Shown one piece after another: positions 1-11,900 of a DNA stretch of 64,000 nt. Positions within the stretch are counted from its first letter, which is position 1; every line of letters begins with the position of its first letter. The notes under the pieces were generated by a model that saw only the letters and a list, made by a program, of their open reading frames with translations, made no database searches and was not told the origin of the DNA. Source of the DNA: Phoronis australis (Eukaryota > Phoronida > Phoronidae); the NCBI GenBank assembly GCA_002633005.1, contig NMRA01000407.1, positions 294,666 to 358,665 on the forward strand, in the 5' to 3' direction. Made by a program: the position numbers and the translations under genes.

Positions 1-1965
1 GCAAAGTTTGGCCTGCGAACGAATGGAAGGAATTTGCACTCAGAGTTATCAATCTTTGAATCTTTAACGATTTTGTTGACAGTCATACAGCAAGTCAGTC
101 CTAGAAAAGTCGCGGATACTTTTTCAACAAGTATTTTCTCCTTTTTCACGTTGCACACTTACCTAATCGAATGCATGTGTCGGTTAGAGAGCACTGATTT
201 AACCTTCACGTCGGCAACTGCCTTGTGCTCCAGAGTCTTTCACTGGATGGTGGCAGTGAAGAACAGTAACGCGGTGCATGCACGATGNACAAGCACATCC
301 TATACATCAGTTGCTTAAAGCACCACAGAAACATAGAATTAAAAACAAATTTACCAACATACGAGATTAGCACAACATTAGAATGGGAAATTCAGCGTCA
401 ATCCAAATTTCATGAAAATCCATCCAGGACTTTTGAAGATACTAAGGTAAGCGTAAAAAACTAAAATTGCCACTAGGGGGCACATCGGTAGTCGGATCCG
501 TCCGAAAGTTCGCACATGCCGTCTCATTCATGAATGGAACATATGTGCCATATTTCATGAACGTATGTCAAAGGGTTTTGGAGATAGAGCAGCGGACGCC
601 GGACGCCGCCCGGACGGACGCATACCGGGAATTAGTGCGAGCAGAAATTTCACAATAAAATACTAGGGGAACGGGGTAGGAAAGATGTCTGTGTACATAT
701 TTTTGGAAAGATAGTGTTGCAAGGAATCAAACAATACCAAAATCATATGTGTAAATCAATGTCGTCATATTGTAAACAATTACTGGGGGAAGTGTCCTAA
801 GAAACTATTATGCACCACCTCGCACTCATTGTCTTCAATTTCAGTTCTCATAACTGTTAAAAAAAACATAAAAAACTGGCAGTAAGCCGGGAACTTACAG
901 TAGCTACAACTTGGCACAGGCATCAATCCGTTGGGCTCACTAACCTGTGCCAAAATGAAGAGTGCGAAATCAGTTTGGCAAAAGCATCAGTTTGGGCTGC
1001 ATCATCCACACAACAGCACACGTACGACAAGTCTACGGATTGGATGAATGAATCAATTGTTTACCTGTCTTCATCGAAGATTTCGTAATTCGTGCCAGGC
1101 CTCGCCATGTTGCTCGTTAAATATGTCCACGTGTCTAAACGACTCAAGTCTAGTCGATGGCGCACCTTCCTGTGTTTTTGTTAGTCACCGTTTAATAAAT
1201 ACGAAGTCGAAACGCAAGACCTGTCCTGAGCACAAGTCCTGACGAAAGGTCACGAGTCAATTTTCAGTTTCATAATCAAGCGTGTTTATACACATTGAAC
1301 CACTAACATTACTATGTCAAATACAGCATAGACTTATCACTGAATACAAATTAAGCCTCCACCTACAAAATAAACCGTCGACTACTCATCAAATATAATT
1401 TTACGCATCAAATATCCCTCAAATGTTTCTAAATGAAAACAACAACTCGCCGCTAGAGGGAGATAGTCAAAAAGTCTCACACCCAATTCTTTACGAGAAC
1501 GTCTTTGGCCAAACTGTTCCATACAGAAACTGAAAATTTCCTTTATACAAATAAAATTAGAATTATGTGTTATTTTGATTGATTTTTTGCTAAAATATTT
1601 CAGAAATTTTTATAATATTATAAGTGGGCGGATGTGGTTTCGCGATCCCCGATATTTCACATATTTTTTCTTGAAACGCTTATAAAATTTACTACATTGT
1701 ATTTCTTGCTGCGCAAAAACTTTTCTGTGGGCATAATTTTACTAAACTGTGATAAATGTGCATTATTTTCATTCATCTTATGATGAAAAAATACACATAT
1801 CGATTGGAAATGTTGAAACTGACGTCATACAGGACTATCGTCTGACTCGAGAGTTCACATTTCGTGCATCGCAGCTGAACAGAGCAGACGTGGCGAAAAA
1901 ACATTTAAAAACTCGTGAAGTCTGGAAGAAAAAGCCGAGGAACCACAGAAATATTTTCTTGTCTG
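1..1965 (+). other. Upstream flank and 5' UTR of the CPEB gene
   Basis: I see no coding exon here. The stretch just before the ATG at 1966 is probably 5' UTR in the first coding exon, because an in-frame TAA at 1906-1908 closes the reading frame upstream. The transcription start cannot be placed: AT-rich TATA-like strings near 1610-1620 and 1680 are not distinctive in this composition. A GC-rich patch at about 590-630 lies in a possible repeat spanning about 455-665. One base is ambiguous (n at 288). Confidence 0.5.
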
Positions 1966-2982
1966 ATGGGTGATTACGTTATTGGACGAAGCACGAATAT
2001 TAGAGCTCTCTCTCCTGTAGATTTCAACAAATTTAGCAACAATCAGTCTTTGTTTTCTTCTGACCTTTTGCTGGGCAAGGCATCGGCAATGCAAGACGAT
2101 TTGTTGGAGAAATCGGTTGTGAAATCGCAGCAGTTGTCGCCAAATCCCGATCTTAATGGTAGTGGAGATCAGAATTTAGAAGATTCATTTCGAAAAAGCA
2201 AAAGTGATGTATCGAGTCCAATTCCAGAAGAAAGGAAATGTGAGGCTTCTTTGGGAGGGGTTACGTCAGATGCCAGCATAAACAATGTTTCTTCACCGCT
2301 TCCATTTAGTCTGGGCTCTGATGCTGGTTCCCTCAGCTCAAGTCTGGTGACATCCCTTGCTTCAGTTGCTTCAGCTCCTAATCTTTGGTCAACAGCTACC
2401 GCGGATGATACTTTCTTTCAGGCTTTCCCAAATATGAACGGAACTGTTTTTCAGAACTTCCCTCAGTCTGCTGTACCCACACAAACGGTGTACGGAGCCA
2501 GTGGAACGTATCCGCCACAGATGCAGAACCTGAGTCCAACCTTGGCTCAGCAGTTGCAGCAGCAGCAGCAGCAACCCAGGAGGGCTATAACGGCTCACCA
2601 CAATTTCCCTCAAAATCAAAGACCAGCTAACATGCTGATGGGCAACACAAAGGGTTTTGGTTCATGGAACAATCTGACCAGCTCCCCCCAAGCTAGCTGG
2701 GGACAGCAGTCTCCAGTTGGGTATCAGCAGCAGCCTTCCCAAGCTCAACAGCAGCAATGGGGAGCCAATATGCAGCATCAGCGTAGTCGCACTATGCCAG
2801 CCTCTACTCCTAAGCAGTATCCCGCAAAGAGTTCGCCATCACAGATGTTCCAGCAGCCCAAATTTCGCCGCAGTACATCATTCCCTGGACAAATTCAGCA
2901 AGCAGCTATTGGTACAAAACCTTCCTTTGAAATCACTGGTGTTGATGATCAGCAGACTGGACCTGGCATGTTGGGCTATCAG
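1966..2982 (+). CDS. CPEB: CPEB coding exon 1: Q/S/P-rich N-terminal regulatory region
   Basis: The exon encodes 339 residues starting MGDYVIGRSTN and ends at phase 0 before GTAATA. The sequence is disordered-looking: a Ser-rich stretch at about 60-145, a run of mostly Gln at about 195-203 and further Q/W/S-rich sequence at about 215-300. Family-like short motifs include RRAITA, a WN/SWG pattern and PKFRRSTSFP. The same frame is open upstream to a GTG at 1915, but a TAA at 1906-1908 and the absence of an upstream ATG make 1966 the start. This region corresponds to the prion-like or condensate-forming N-terminus of Orb2 and CPEB3/4. Whether it aggregates is inference. Confidence 0.93.
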
Positions 2983-5900
2983 GTAATAGTCTGTTTTTTG
3001 TGTGTGAAACCCTGTCGTACACATTCCAATTAGTCTACGACTTTGTAATCGACTGTCATATAATACGACTTATCGGAATGTGTGGACAGCTGTTACTATT
3101 CGACTTATCAAGCTAAAATTTGGATACTACTTATCAATGGAAAGATATCGCCTACTTTTATTTGGACGATTTTTTATTGACTGAGTCATATGCGACTTTT
3201 AGGCCACTGTGTACTCTCTTCAATTGTTACAGTATAAAATGTCGATAGAAAGCGAAATACGAAAAATCTGAGTGTGTAGACAGAAACTTATTCATTGACG
3301 AACTAAACAACATTATTACATCAGTTAGCTGACTATTCATTTTTCATTTAGAAATATTGGTTTGCAGATCTGTGAAAGTAGGCAAGTCAGTTTTTGCCTT
3401 GTACACAAACATCTTGGTTTTATTGGTTCACACTCAGTATCAAACTATATAAAGACCAGTCATTACTGGTTCAAAGCTGGTGAAAATTTCTTACTGTTAA
3501 CTTGTATCTTAATAAACATGACTGTGCAAAACTGATGGGTCTTGTGAGATGTGTTGCCTTAGCCTGTTAAAGATAGCCAGAGTGGCTCCAGGTCATTGGC
3601 CAAGATCTTCTCCAAGCACATGACGTGATTAATAATAACCTCCAAAGGGGCTTTTGGATCCAGCAATCTTTCCCACCTGGGGAAACTGATCAATAGATTG
3701 GGCAGAGTTGTTAGACTAATCAATTTTGAAAATGCCCACTATTTGTGAAGTCCAGTTTATTACCAGTGGATTCAGAAACCAGTTTCTGTGTGTTTCTATG
3801 ATTGACGTATACGTTGCAAAACTTCTTATATAAGTCTATTTCTTTCTGGCATCGTTCCATGAGATAGCTGGCGGCTGGAAATCAACAGAATATTCCCGAA
3901 CTTTAGCAGAAGTTTACAGGTTACTAAAAACATGTAGCATTTGTCCCATAATTGTGAACAATTTGTCATCTATTGACTTCCTTGATTGTCATCAAGTTGT
4001 TGATCCCTTGAATGCTTTCTACCTGAAGACAGTGCTTTATTTTCAAGTCTGCAATAATCTAGGCAAAATACTTTCCAAACTGAATTTATGGTTTCTTATT
4101 CAAATGTGTGGACTCTGCCCTCCACTTTAGCTTCCAAAGATAAAAGTAAAATGGTTCACAGGCCTCATGGACAGTGTAATTATAACCATTATGTGGTAGG
4201 GCAGCTGCCTGCAACTATAGTCTTTTTCTATAATTATAAAACTGACCCAGCTTTGTGTGGGTTTGCTGATGTCCTGTTATAGTTTTGGCCATTTGAGATC
4301 ACCAGTTCTAACTTCTATAGCTATGTTCAGACCAGTTCTAACTTCTATAGCTATGTTCACACCAACTAATCCCAGTTGTAACTCTTCCAAGTAACTGTTG
4401 TGTAATTGTTTCCATTTACACCCACAATTGAAACTGTCGTAACCCCAGTTCGTGGTTTTACCATAAACTCGCGGGTTAATGACCGACCATGCCCGGGTAA
4501 TTGCCCGTCCCCGGCTTTTTGTAAATTTTTGGTTTAAGCGCCCACTGCTTGGGTAATCGCCCACCCCCCTGTCTCCGGGTTTCCCAATTTAAGTGCCCAG
4601 GGTGTTACCCTGCGAGTTTACAGTCATTTGCTATCACCTTTGAATTCACCCCATTTAGTGTCTTGGTGTACCATTGTTTCCAAGAAGATTTGAAAGCAGC
4701 ACCACCTACTAAGTTGAAACTTTTGCAACTGCTGTGTTCACTCCGAGATACAATGGTTACAGCTTCTCGCCATACTACCTTAATAGAGAGTTATAACTGT
4801 GCTGCAGTTGCACAACTTTTAAAACCAGTTTAACAGTGTTCAGGCAGAATGCTACACGTACCTTTAAATCAGTTTTATAAACTTGTTATAACAAATTTGG
4901 TGTGAACATGGTATTGGTTTGTTGTGCCTTGTTATTTAATTTTTAGTTTTACACCGTTTATTGTATAAGTATCAATCAGTTTATTGCACCATGCAGCTTG
5001 GTACAAAACTGTTTCAAGGTGGGTAAAAACTGAAGAAATTAATCTGACACAAAATCAATGTCATGAAAAAGTACATTTTTCCTTCAGTAAATTAGATAGG
5101 TTACAGGTGTGAAAGCATTGCTGTTGGTCTGATATTCTGCAGCAGATACACTTTATTAGATTGCTGTCTGTCTGCCCATACCTCACATAAATAATAGCGA
5201 ACGTCCAAAGTTCCAAACCACGTGGAATGCCGGTGGATAACCCATATATGTATGCTACTACAAAAGCATAAGAGATGATCCCTTCTGCCTTGCTCCAGTT
5301 GGTATTTACACGATCGCGTAGTTGACACTGGAGGTACTGATTAAGTGCAACTTGCTCTACCTCTCAAGTGGGTGTCAAAAATGGCCGCAGCCGTGTCAAC
5401 TTGCTCCATTTCAGTTGTGTTTACATACGTTCTTATGCCGGATCAGCTGTTCAGTGTCAGCTTCTCCATGTTAACTATACGTCTAAATGTGGCTATAGAT
5501 GGTTGATATTGATTTTCATACCTTTTTGATATGCCAATGACAATGAAATAGATTTTGAAATGTATGGTAAAATCTCATCAACTTGGTACACAATATGCCA
5601 CCAGGCGGGTGGAATTTAATTTTCTCATTTTTTCACTGATTCAGGGTTTGCAAGTGATCCTTTACCATATTCAAATTTTACCAAAAGACAATTAGTAATC
5701 TGCTCTTTTTAGAATTCAGTGTGCATTAACATGTTGACAAAGTTTATTGCACCTGGTTTTTGTAAATGTTACTAGAAGTCACCTGAATTGCCAGGTGTCG
5801 TGTCACTGACAGTATGAAATGCCTCTGGCCAGATCGTGCATCCAGAACCTGTATACTGTACCTGTTTTACGTGTTCTAGGATTCTTTTGTTGAGCTTTAT

Positions 5901-8900
5901 TTTTGTAACAATGTCCGTCTATTAAGTGCATCTCTAGTTTATCCTTTTACATCAAACTCAGATATATATAAAATGGCAATCAGGTCTTTGTTGGACGTGC
6001 ATTCAACAGATCCCATGAAATGTGGAGGATAGGTTTCAACCTAAGCAGTGTTTTAACACCTTTGCTGCTCTTATAATGTAGGCAAATTTCCACATCTGTT
6101 TGATGGGATGTACTTACGCTTACAAAAGTGCAAACCTTTTGAAATATGAATGAATGAACGACGACATCATGATCTTTACATTTCCTACTATGAAGAAGTA
6201 TCCACTGACACAGCCAGTGGCTGCCGTTGGTAAAGCGTGAAAATTTTGATCCCAGTCGGTGTCAAAAAGTACAAATTAGTGAAATTACACCAGTCAAACA
6301 AAGTATGGAAGGTTGCCTATGGTCCCTTGGTCAGATTGTTGAAAAAATAGCAATAGGATTTCATGAGTTTGTCTTTTCACATCTCAGTTACCTGACTTGG
6401 ATCAGACTGTGTTCATCAGAGATGAACACTTGAGATCCCCCCAACATCATGTGTGACCAAAAAGATTTACTGGATAATATGTGTTCTCATTTTGGTATGG
6501 ATGTCTTCTAAACCAGTCTGGAGGAACTTAAAAAGAAAGCCCTGTCTTCACTGTAGTTTGCTGCAAGCCTCCTCCTCTGATGTATGGTTGTTCAGTCTTT
6601 CCAAACAGATGCAATCCAGGAAAATAATGTGTGTTGACCACTAGAGTAGATGGCATTGGATTTTGCGATACAAACGTTCCTCGCCTCCCACAGTGTACAT
6701 GTGGTGTCATTGGAGATTAAATGCAACATAATTTACAGGGTTAAAAAATTTTTGTGCTCATCATTTCGTCTAATTACCACTCTTGTGGAGTGAAATGTGC
6801 AGAGCAAAGAAACTGATTTTGCAAAATATCTGTGGATGAAAGAAATTGCATTTTGTCATCAATTTGGCTCGTCTTACCCAACAAAAATTGGATCAAATAA
6901 AAGTCACTTTGATGAAAACAGTGCTCCAATGAGTTCTATGATGGATATTTACAATGGTAATTACCGGGTACCCATCCTTGGTTTAGTTTTAAAAGTTGGT
7001 TCTTCCCTCGATTTGATATGCTATTTCTGTCTACTCACAGTTCACTAACAATTTTAAGCTTAAACATGTCTCAAAATAAGAATAGAAGTGGCAATTGACC
7101 TTACACGAGAAATTGAATGACAGGTGTGATTGACCAATCAGAATGCTGCATTCCAGGCACTCCTCCACACTGCAGTTCAAGTCGCCATCTTGTCCTACAA
7201 ACATTAGCGGCTGTAGGACAAAACACGTTCAACTACAATGCTCATTTTAAATGGCCAAGAGGTGTTGTTGTGGTGTGTGTAGTTCAGACAGTCATTATAC
7301 CGAGAAAGATGAAAATCCTGTCAATTTTAGGCCTTTTCCAAAGCCTAAAAGTGACGTAATGAGCAAACGGAGGATTAATTATACTGTGTGTACGCCCACA
7401 CGAGCAGCCTAACCTGTCACCATTGTTTTAACCACTCGAAAACTAAACACAAGTACATTGCACTCTTTTTAATATTTCTTCCCACTATCGGAGTTTTGGC
7501 TCTGGATTACAGTCTTGTTAAGTGTGTGACCTGCCAGCTATCTGCGATCACTTTCTGGTTAATTATAACCATACATCATTGACAACCATTTCCATAGCAC
7601 TGACGAAATCAAGTTAAAATATAGTCTTTCAAGAGTCAAAATGCATTGCATGCCTACCTACTTACCTATTAGAGGCTCTTACATCTATACTGACTGTGAG
7701 TGTTTGTTATAGGACTATTCCTATTCCTTCGTAACTCCTCAGTCTTGGCCCTGTCGAGCAAGGCTCGTGAACTGATATGTTATTATCTCAACAAAATTGC
7801 AAGTAAAAGCCAAAACAAAAGTTTTAAAACTTTATTATGAACATCGGAGAAAATGCACATGAATTACCGAAAATATGTAGCATTTTGGCGCCACGCCGTG
7901 ACACTACAGAAACGGCAAGCACGTACTGAGCAAATAGGTAGTGCCCGTATTGGTTGACATGTACCTAGTATTTAACTCAGATATATAAAACAGCAGACAT
8001 ATACCTAGTATGTAACTCAGATATATAAAACAACAGATTGGCAACATTCTGCAGTCGGCAAGTGTGCTTTGTTTAGTCTGTCTTCGGAGGTCATAATCAC
8101 GTCACCACTCAAGTACTGACCGGGTTAGGCTGGTGTTACTTCATCAAAATCACTACCTTTGAAATGTTAATTTGAATGGTTACAGTTACTCCGAATTTCG
8201 ACTTGCTACGTGTGTCTGTCTGTCACCGTGTCATGGCGCCGACTCGACCATCAGCAATCACTGGACACGAAATGCTAGGCTAAACTGTTACAGTTACAGC
8301 TCAGTAGGTTTCTTGATCCCCTCAAAATTTTAGTAAAACGTTCGTTTTGTTTTGAGGGAAGAATTGTTATTCATTAAGTATTTTTACTATTATTTTTAAC
8401 CGCATCCGTGCAGTTTTTGTCGACGCTGATGTCAACTCTATGAGGCTCATCGGAGTTGACTTCTGAAACATTTGGGCGGTTTACATGTCAGGTGTCCTCG
8501 ACGTAAATCTTCACCCCAATTTGAGAACATTTGTGTGTGTTAATTGACACAAAACTTATTTCTTGTTCGACTGGTTATTATTCAAGCAAAATAACTTTTA
8601 ACAACGACACTGCCCTTACGGTTATTGTTGACGATATAGTAGTGGCGCCTGGCGATAACTTCGATGAGACCAAAGTTGTCCGTTCATACTGCACCGCAGT
8701 GTCGACGGTCCACTGTTAAATCTACCTGTTTACTGCGAAGTTAACTGGCGCTGTTAACATTGATCCAGGTTTAAAGTTATCATCCATACTGACCACAACT
8801 CCCTAAAACATCAATGCTGAACAGACAAAGGGGATTTCGTTAAAACACAAAATACTGAAAAATATATGAACATGTTGTAATGGCCTGTAGAGATGCCGTA

Positions 8901-11900
8901 GAAATGCTGTTGGAGTATTCAACAGTTTTTTTAGTAGGTCTCAAAGCTTCAGGATGAAACACGTTCTGGTGCAATAGCATTACTGAGGTACAGAAAAAAA
9001 TACGGACATTAAATTATGCAGCTTCCATCTGTCTCCTAATTGATTCTGAAACTTATCATACTAAAATACATCGATATGTGGGAAACATAATGTTGCTAAG
9101 TTAAAGTGCTTTTAGTTATCCTGTCTGAAACTTATCATACTAAAATACATCGATATGTGGGAAACATTATGTTGCTAAGTTAAAGTGCTTTTAGTTATCC
9201 TGTCTGAAAATCAATAACATCTCATTATAAATATTCACCTGGATTTAGTAATTCAGGCGGGGGATGGTTCGAATTTCTAGAAAGCTGGACCTTTTGCGAA
9301 CGTTGACACTCGAGTTTTCGGTAAGACGCTTGAAGCTTAATTATGGAGAAGGGAAATCTGTATCCACAGCAACGATGGCTCTCAGCTCTATGTTCCTGAG
9401 ATAATACGGAATTTGTAATACCAGAAATAAGGATGTCATGACGGTTGCTCGTAAAAAACGGGACTCAAATTTGGACGTAATGTGATCCCTCAATATAGGC
9501 CTAATGTTCTCCTGTTACCTCCTGCCAAACTTTCAAATCAGGTTTTTTAAATGAGTGATTACACCTCGTTACATACTCGGACGGTAATATTTAGCCAGAG
9601 AATGATTTGACGTAATTTTTCATCAGATTGTATTTTTGTTAAAAGTTTCTTTCATCACTGGAAATGGGAACAGCCCACTATTCCAAAGAATCACTATTTC
9701 GAAGGTTCACTTCTTGGAAGGTTCACCACTCTGAAGGTTCACTACTGCAAAAACGTCTAAAATTCCCGACTCAGGTGTAACCGTTATACTTTCACATGCA
9801 TAAATAAGCCACACCTCGGTTATTGGATGCAACTACAGTTGTATACCGACAACAATACAATACACCCGACTAATTAGTCACTTTGTTTGGATTTCATGTG
9901 CATGTGACATTGTCTGCATGTCTTAGGAATATGGAAAAATGAATACGTGCTTGCATTTTTAAAAGAATATGAAATAGGAATGTTGATGAATTATCAACCA
10001 CTATATATTCATCAATCCCATTTCAAGATCGCATCATCTCACAGCGCGACAGAAAAGTTTAGGGCTGCTGCGCTTCAACCTCACCCTCTGGAAGTGCTCG
10101 CACGGTCGGGTCAAAACTAAATGCAGTTAGGAGGCTACCCTGTCCCTGCCAGTCTTCACGAAGTCTCATTCAGTCTTAAATTTAAAACCACCGTTGGTCG
10201 CCACATCTCGGACCTGCGCCCCAGATGTTGTCCCAAATTGAGAATAAGTCTGTGGTTATATTCATGAATCATGATTGCCAGTGATTGGAACTGAGCTCTT
10301 TTGTAAACAATTTAAATCATTTTTGGGACTATTCAACTCTTGCACACCTTTTAAATGGTTCCTAAATGGACACAAATGCAACACTTTATTCATGTCAGTT
10401 CTGAATCATTAGTAAAAAATCAGAGTTATGAACTGTCTTGAGTTCTGGTTTCGGAATTGTGGACATTTGAAGTAGTGAACTTCTGAAGGTTGCGAATCTT
10501 CCGTGTAACCTTGGAAATCTTTTCCATCAAGATTGTTGCTCGTATGAAATTTGCAAGCTGTGCACCATTGACATTGATCGACACGAGAAGACTTTCTTCA
10601 TTGATCAAAGTTTTAATTAGGTTTAGGTGGGAGTTGGCATTCACCTCTGTTTCAACCACTCACTCTAAGGATCATTATGAAAATTGTATGTGTTCCAACT
10701 AGGAAGAGCACAATGGATGATGATTTACGGATGGATTCAACTACTGTGGTGCCCTTGGTGTCAATACTTTTTTGCCTGTGGCTCAATGTCTAACACGTTC
10801 CTTGATAGATCTTCTTAAAAATTTGGTACGTGTTTCTAATGAGAAAAAATACAACTGAGTCGATTTCAAGACGAATCTGGCTACTGTGGAGTCCCCTGGT
10901 GTTAATTATGTTTTTTGCGTGTGCATTGTTGTCTACCAAGTTCCTTAGTGCATGTTCATGAAATTTAATAAATTTTCAGACATATTTGCACCCTGTAGTG
11001 GCCTTTTCATTGTTTTTGTCTCTTTTGTCATCCGCCTCCCTGTACTCTGAACTGTGTGAGTAATCATAGTGAAGGATGTCAGGTGTGTACATACTGAGAA
11101 GGGAATATTTCTGACTTGCTTTATGCCTTTAAGAGGCTACTTTAAGTTTACTAGCATTTTACCCTTTAGTGGAAAATCTAATTTAAAATAATTATCCCAA
11201 GGCATGTTTCTGTTCTGTATGTGATCAACGCCTGTTTCTCTATCAGTCGCCATACGTGACAAAGCGGTCTTGTTTAAAATGGACTTCAAGGACTTGCCCA
11301 GGTTGAGGCATCAAGCATATATGTTATTATTCTGTTGGTTTGTCGATTCCTGTAGAACTTATTTGACATACCTCATCAGGTAACTTCATTCTACTGAACT
11401 GCTTATTTGAATGAAAAATCTGCAAGCGTGTACCGAAATTTGTAGTCCTGCAAAATTTTGCCATTCTGTGAACCAGTCTCTGCTTCTAATTTGTCATTGT
11501 TCAATGTGTCGCTGATTCCGATATTCTTGCAGGACCGCAACTATGACAGCATGCAATTTCCTGGCCTTGAGAGACAGATCTTGGACATCATGAGACAGAC
11601 TCAAATGCAGGACCAGCAGGATGCTTACAGAGGTACCCCACCTTTATGTCATGTCTTGCTCACCTGCTAGCACGGGTGTCTGCGGTTTTGGATATGATTT
11701 GTTTATTAAGAGCATACATGCACACAAGTGAAACATTAAACAAATAATTAATGTGTGCAAATAGAAATATACTAAAACAATGAGCACATGCATGCTTATA
11801 GGAGAGCACCAAACACATCAAACTTATTTCCTTGGTAGTCTCTACAAAAATGTATGTTGTAGAATACAAGATTAAGAATGCTAGGCACTTGCTTTGGGGT

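Larger units (their letters stand above)
2983..11532 (+). other. CPEB intron 1 (8.5 kb)
   Basis: The donor is CAG/GTAATA and the acceptor a T-rich tract ending TTGCAG. I see no CPEB exon inside. Contents listed separately are a 30-bp tandem duplication (4301-4360), a MITE (4464-4620), a THAP-domain fragment (7251-7412), a 40-bp duplication (7956-8036) and a 79-bp duplication (9045-9208). The minus-strand frame at 10426-10659 has no ATG start and resembles no family I know. Confidence 0.8.

Noticed and set aside
1915-1965. Upstream extension of the CPEB frame by 17 codons
   Set aside because: The extension begins with GTG, not ATG, and is closed by an in-frame TAA at 1906-1908. The first ATG is at 1966.
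10426-10659. 77-codon minus-strand frame with protein-like composition
   Set aside because: No ATG start, no recognisable domain and no neighbouring exon structure.
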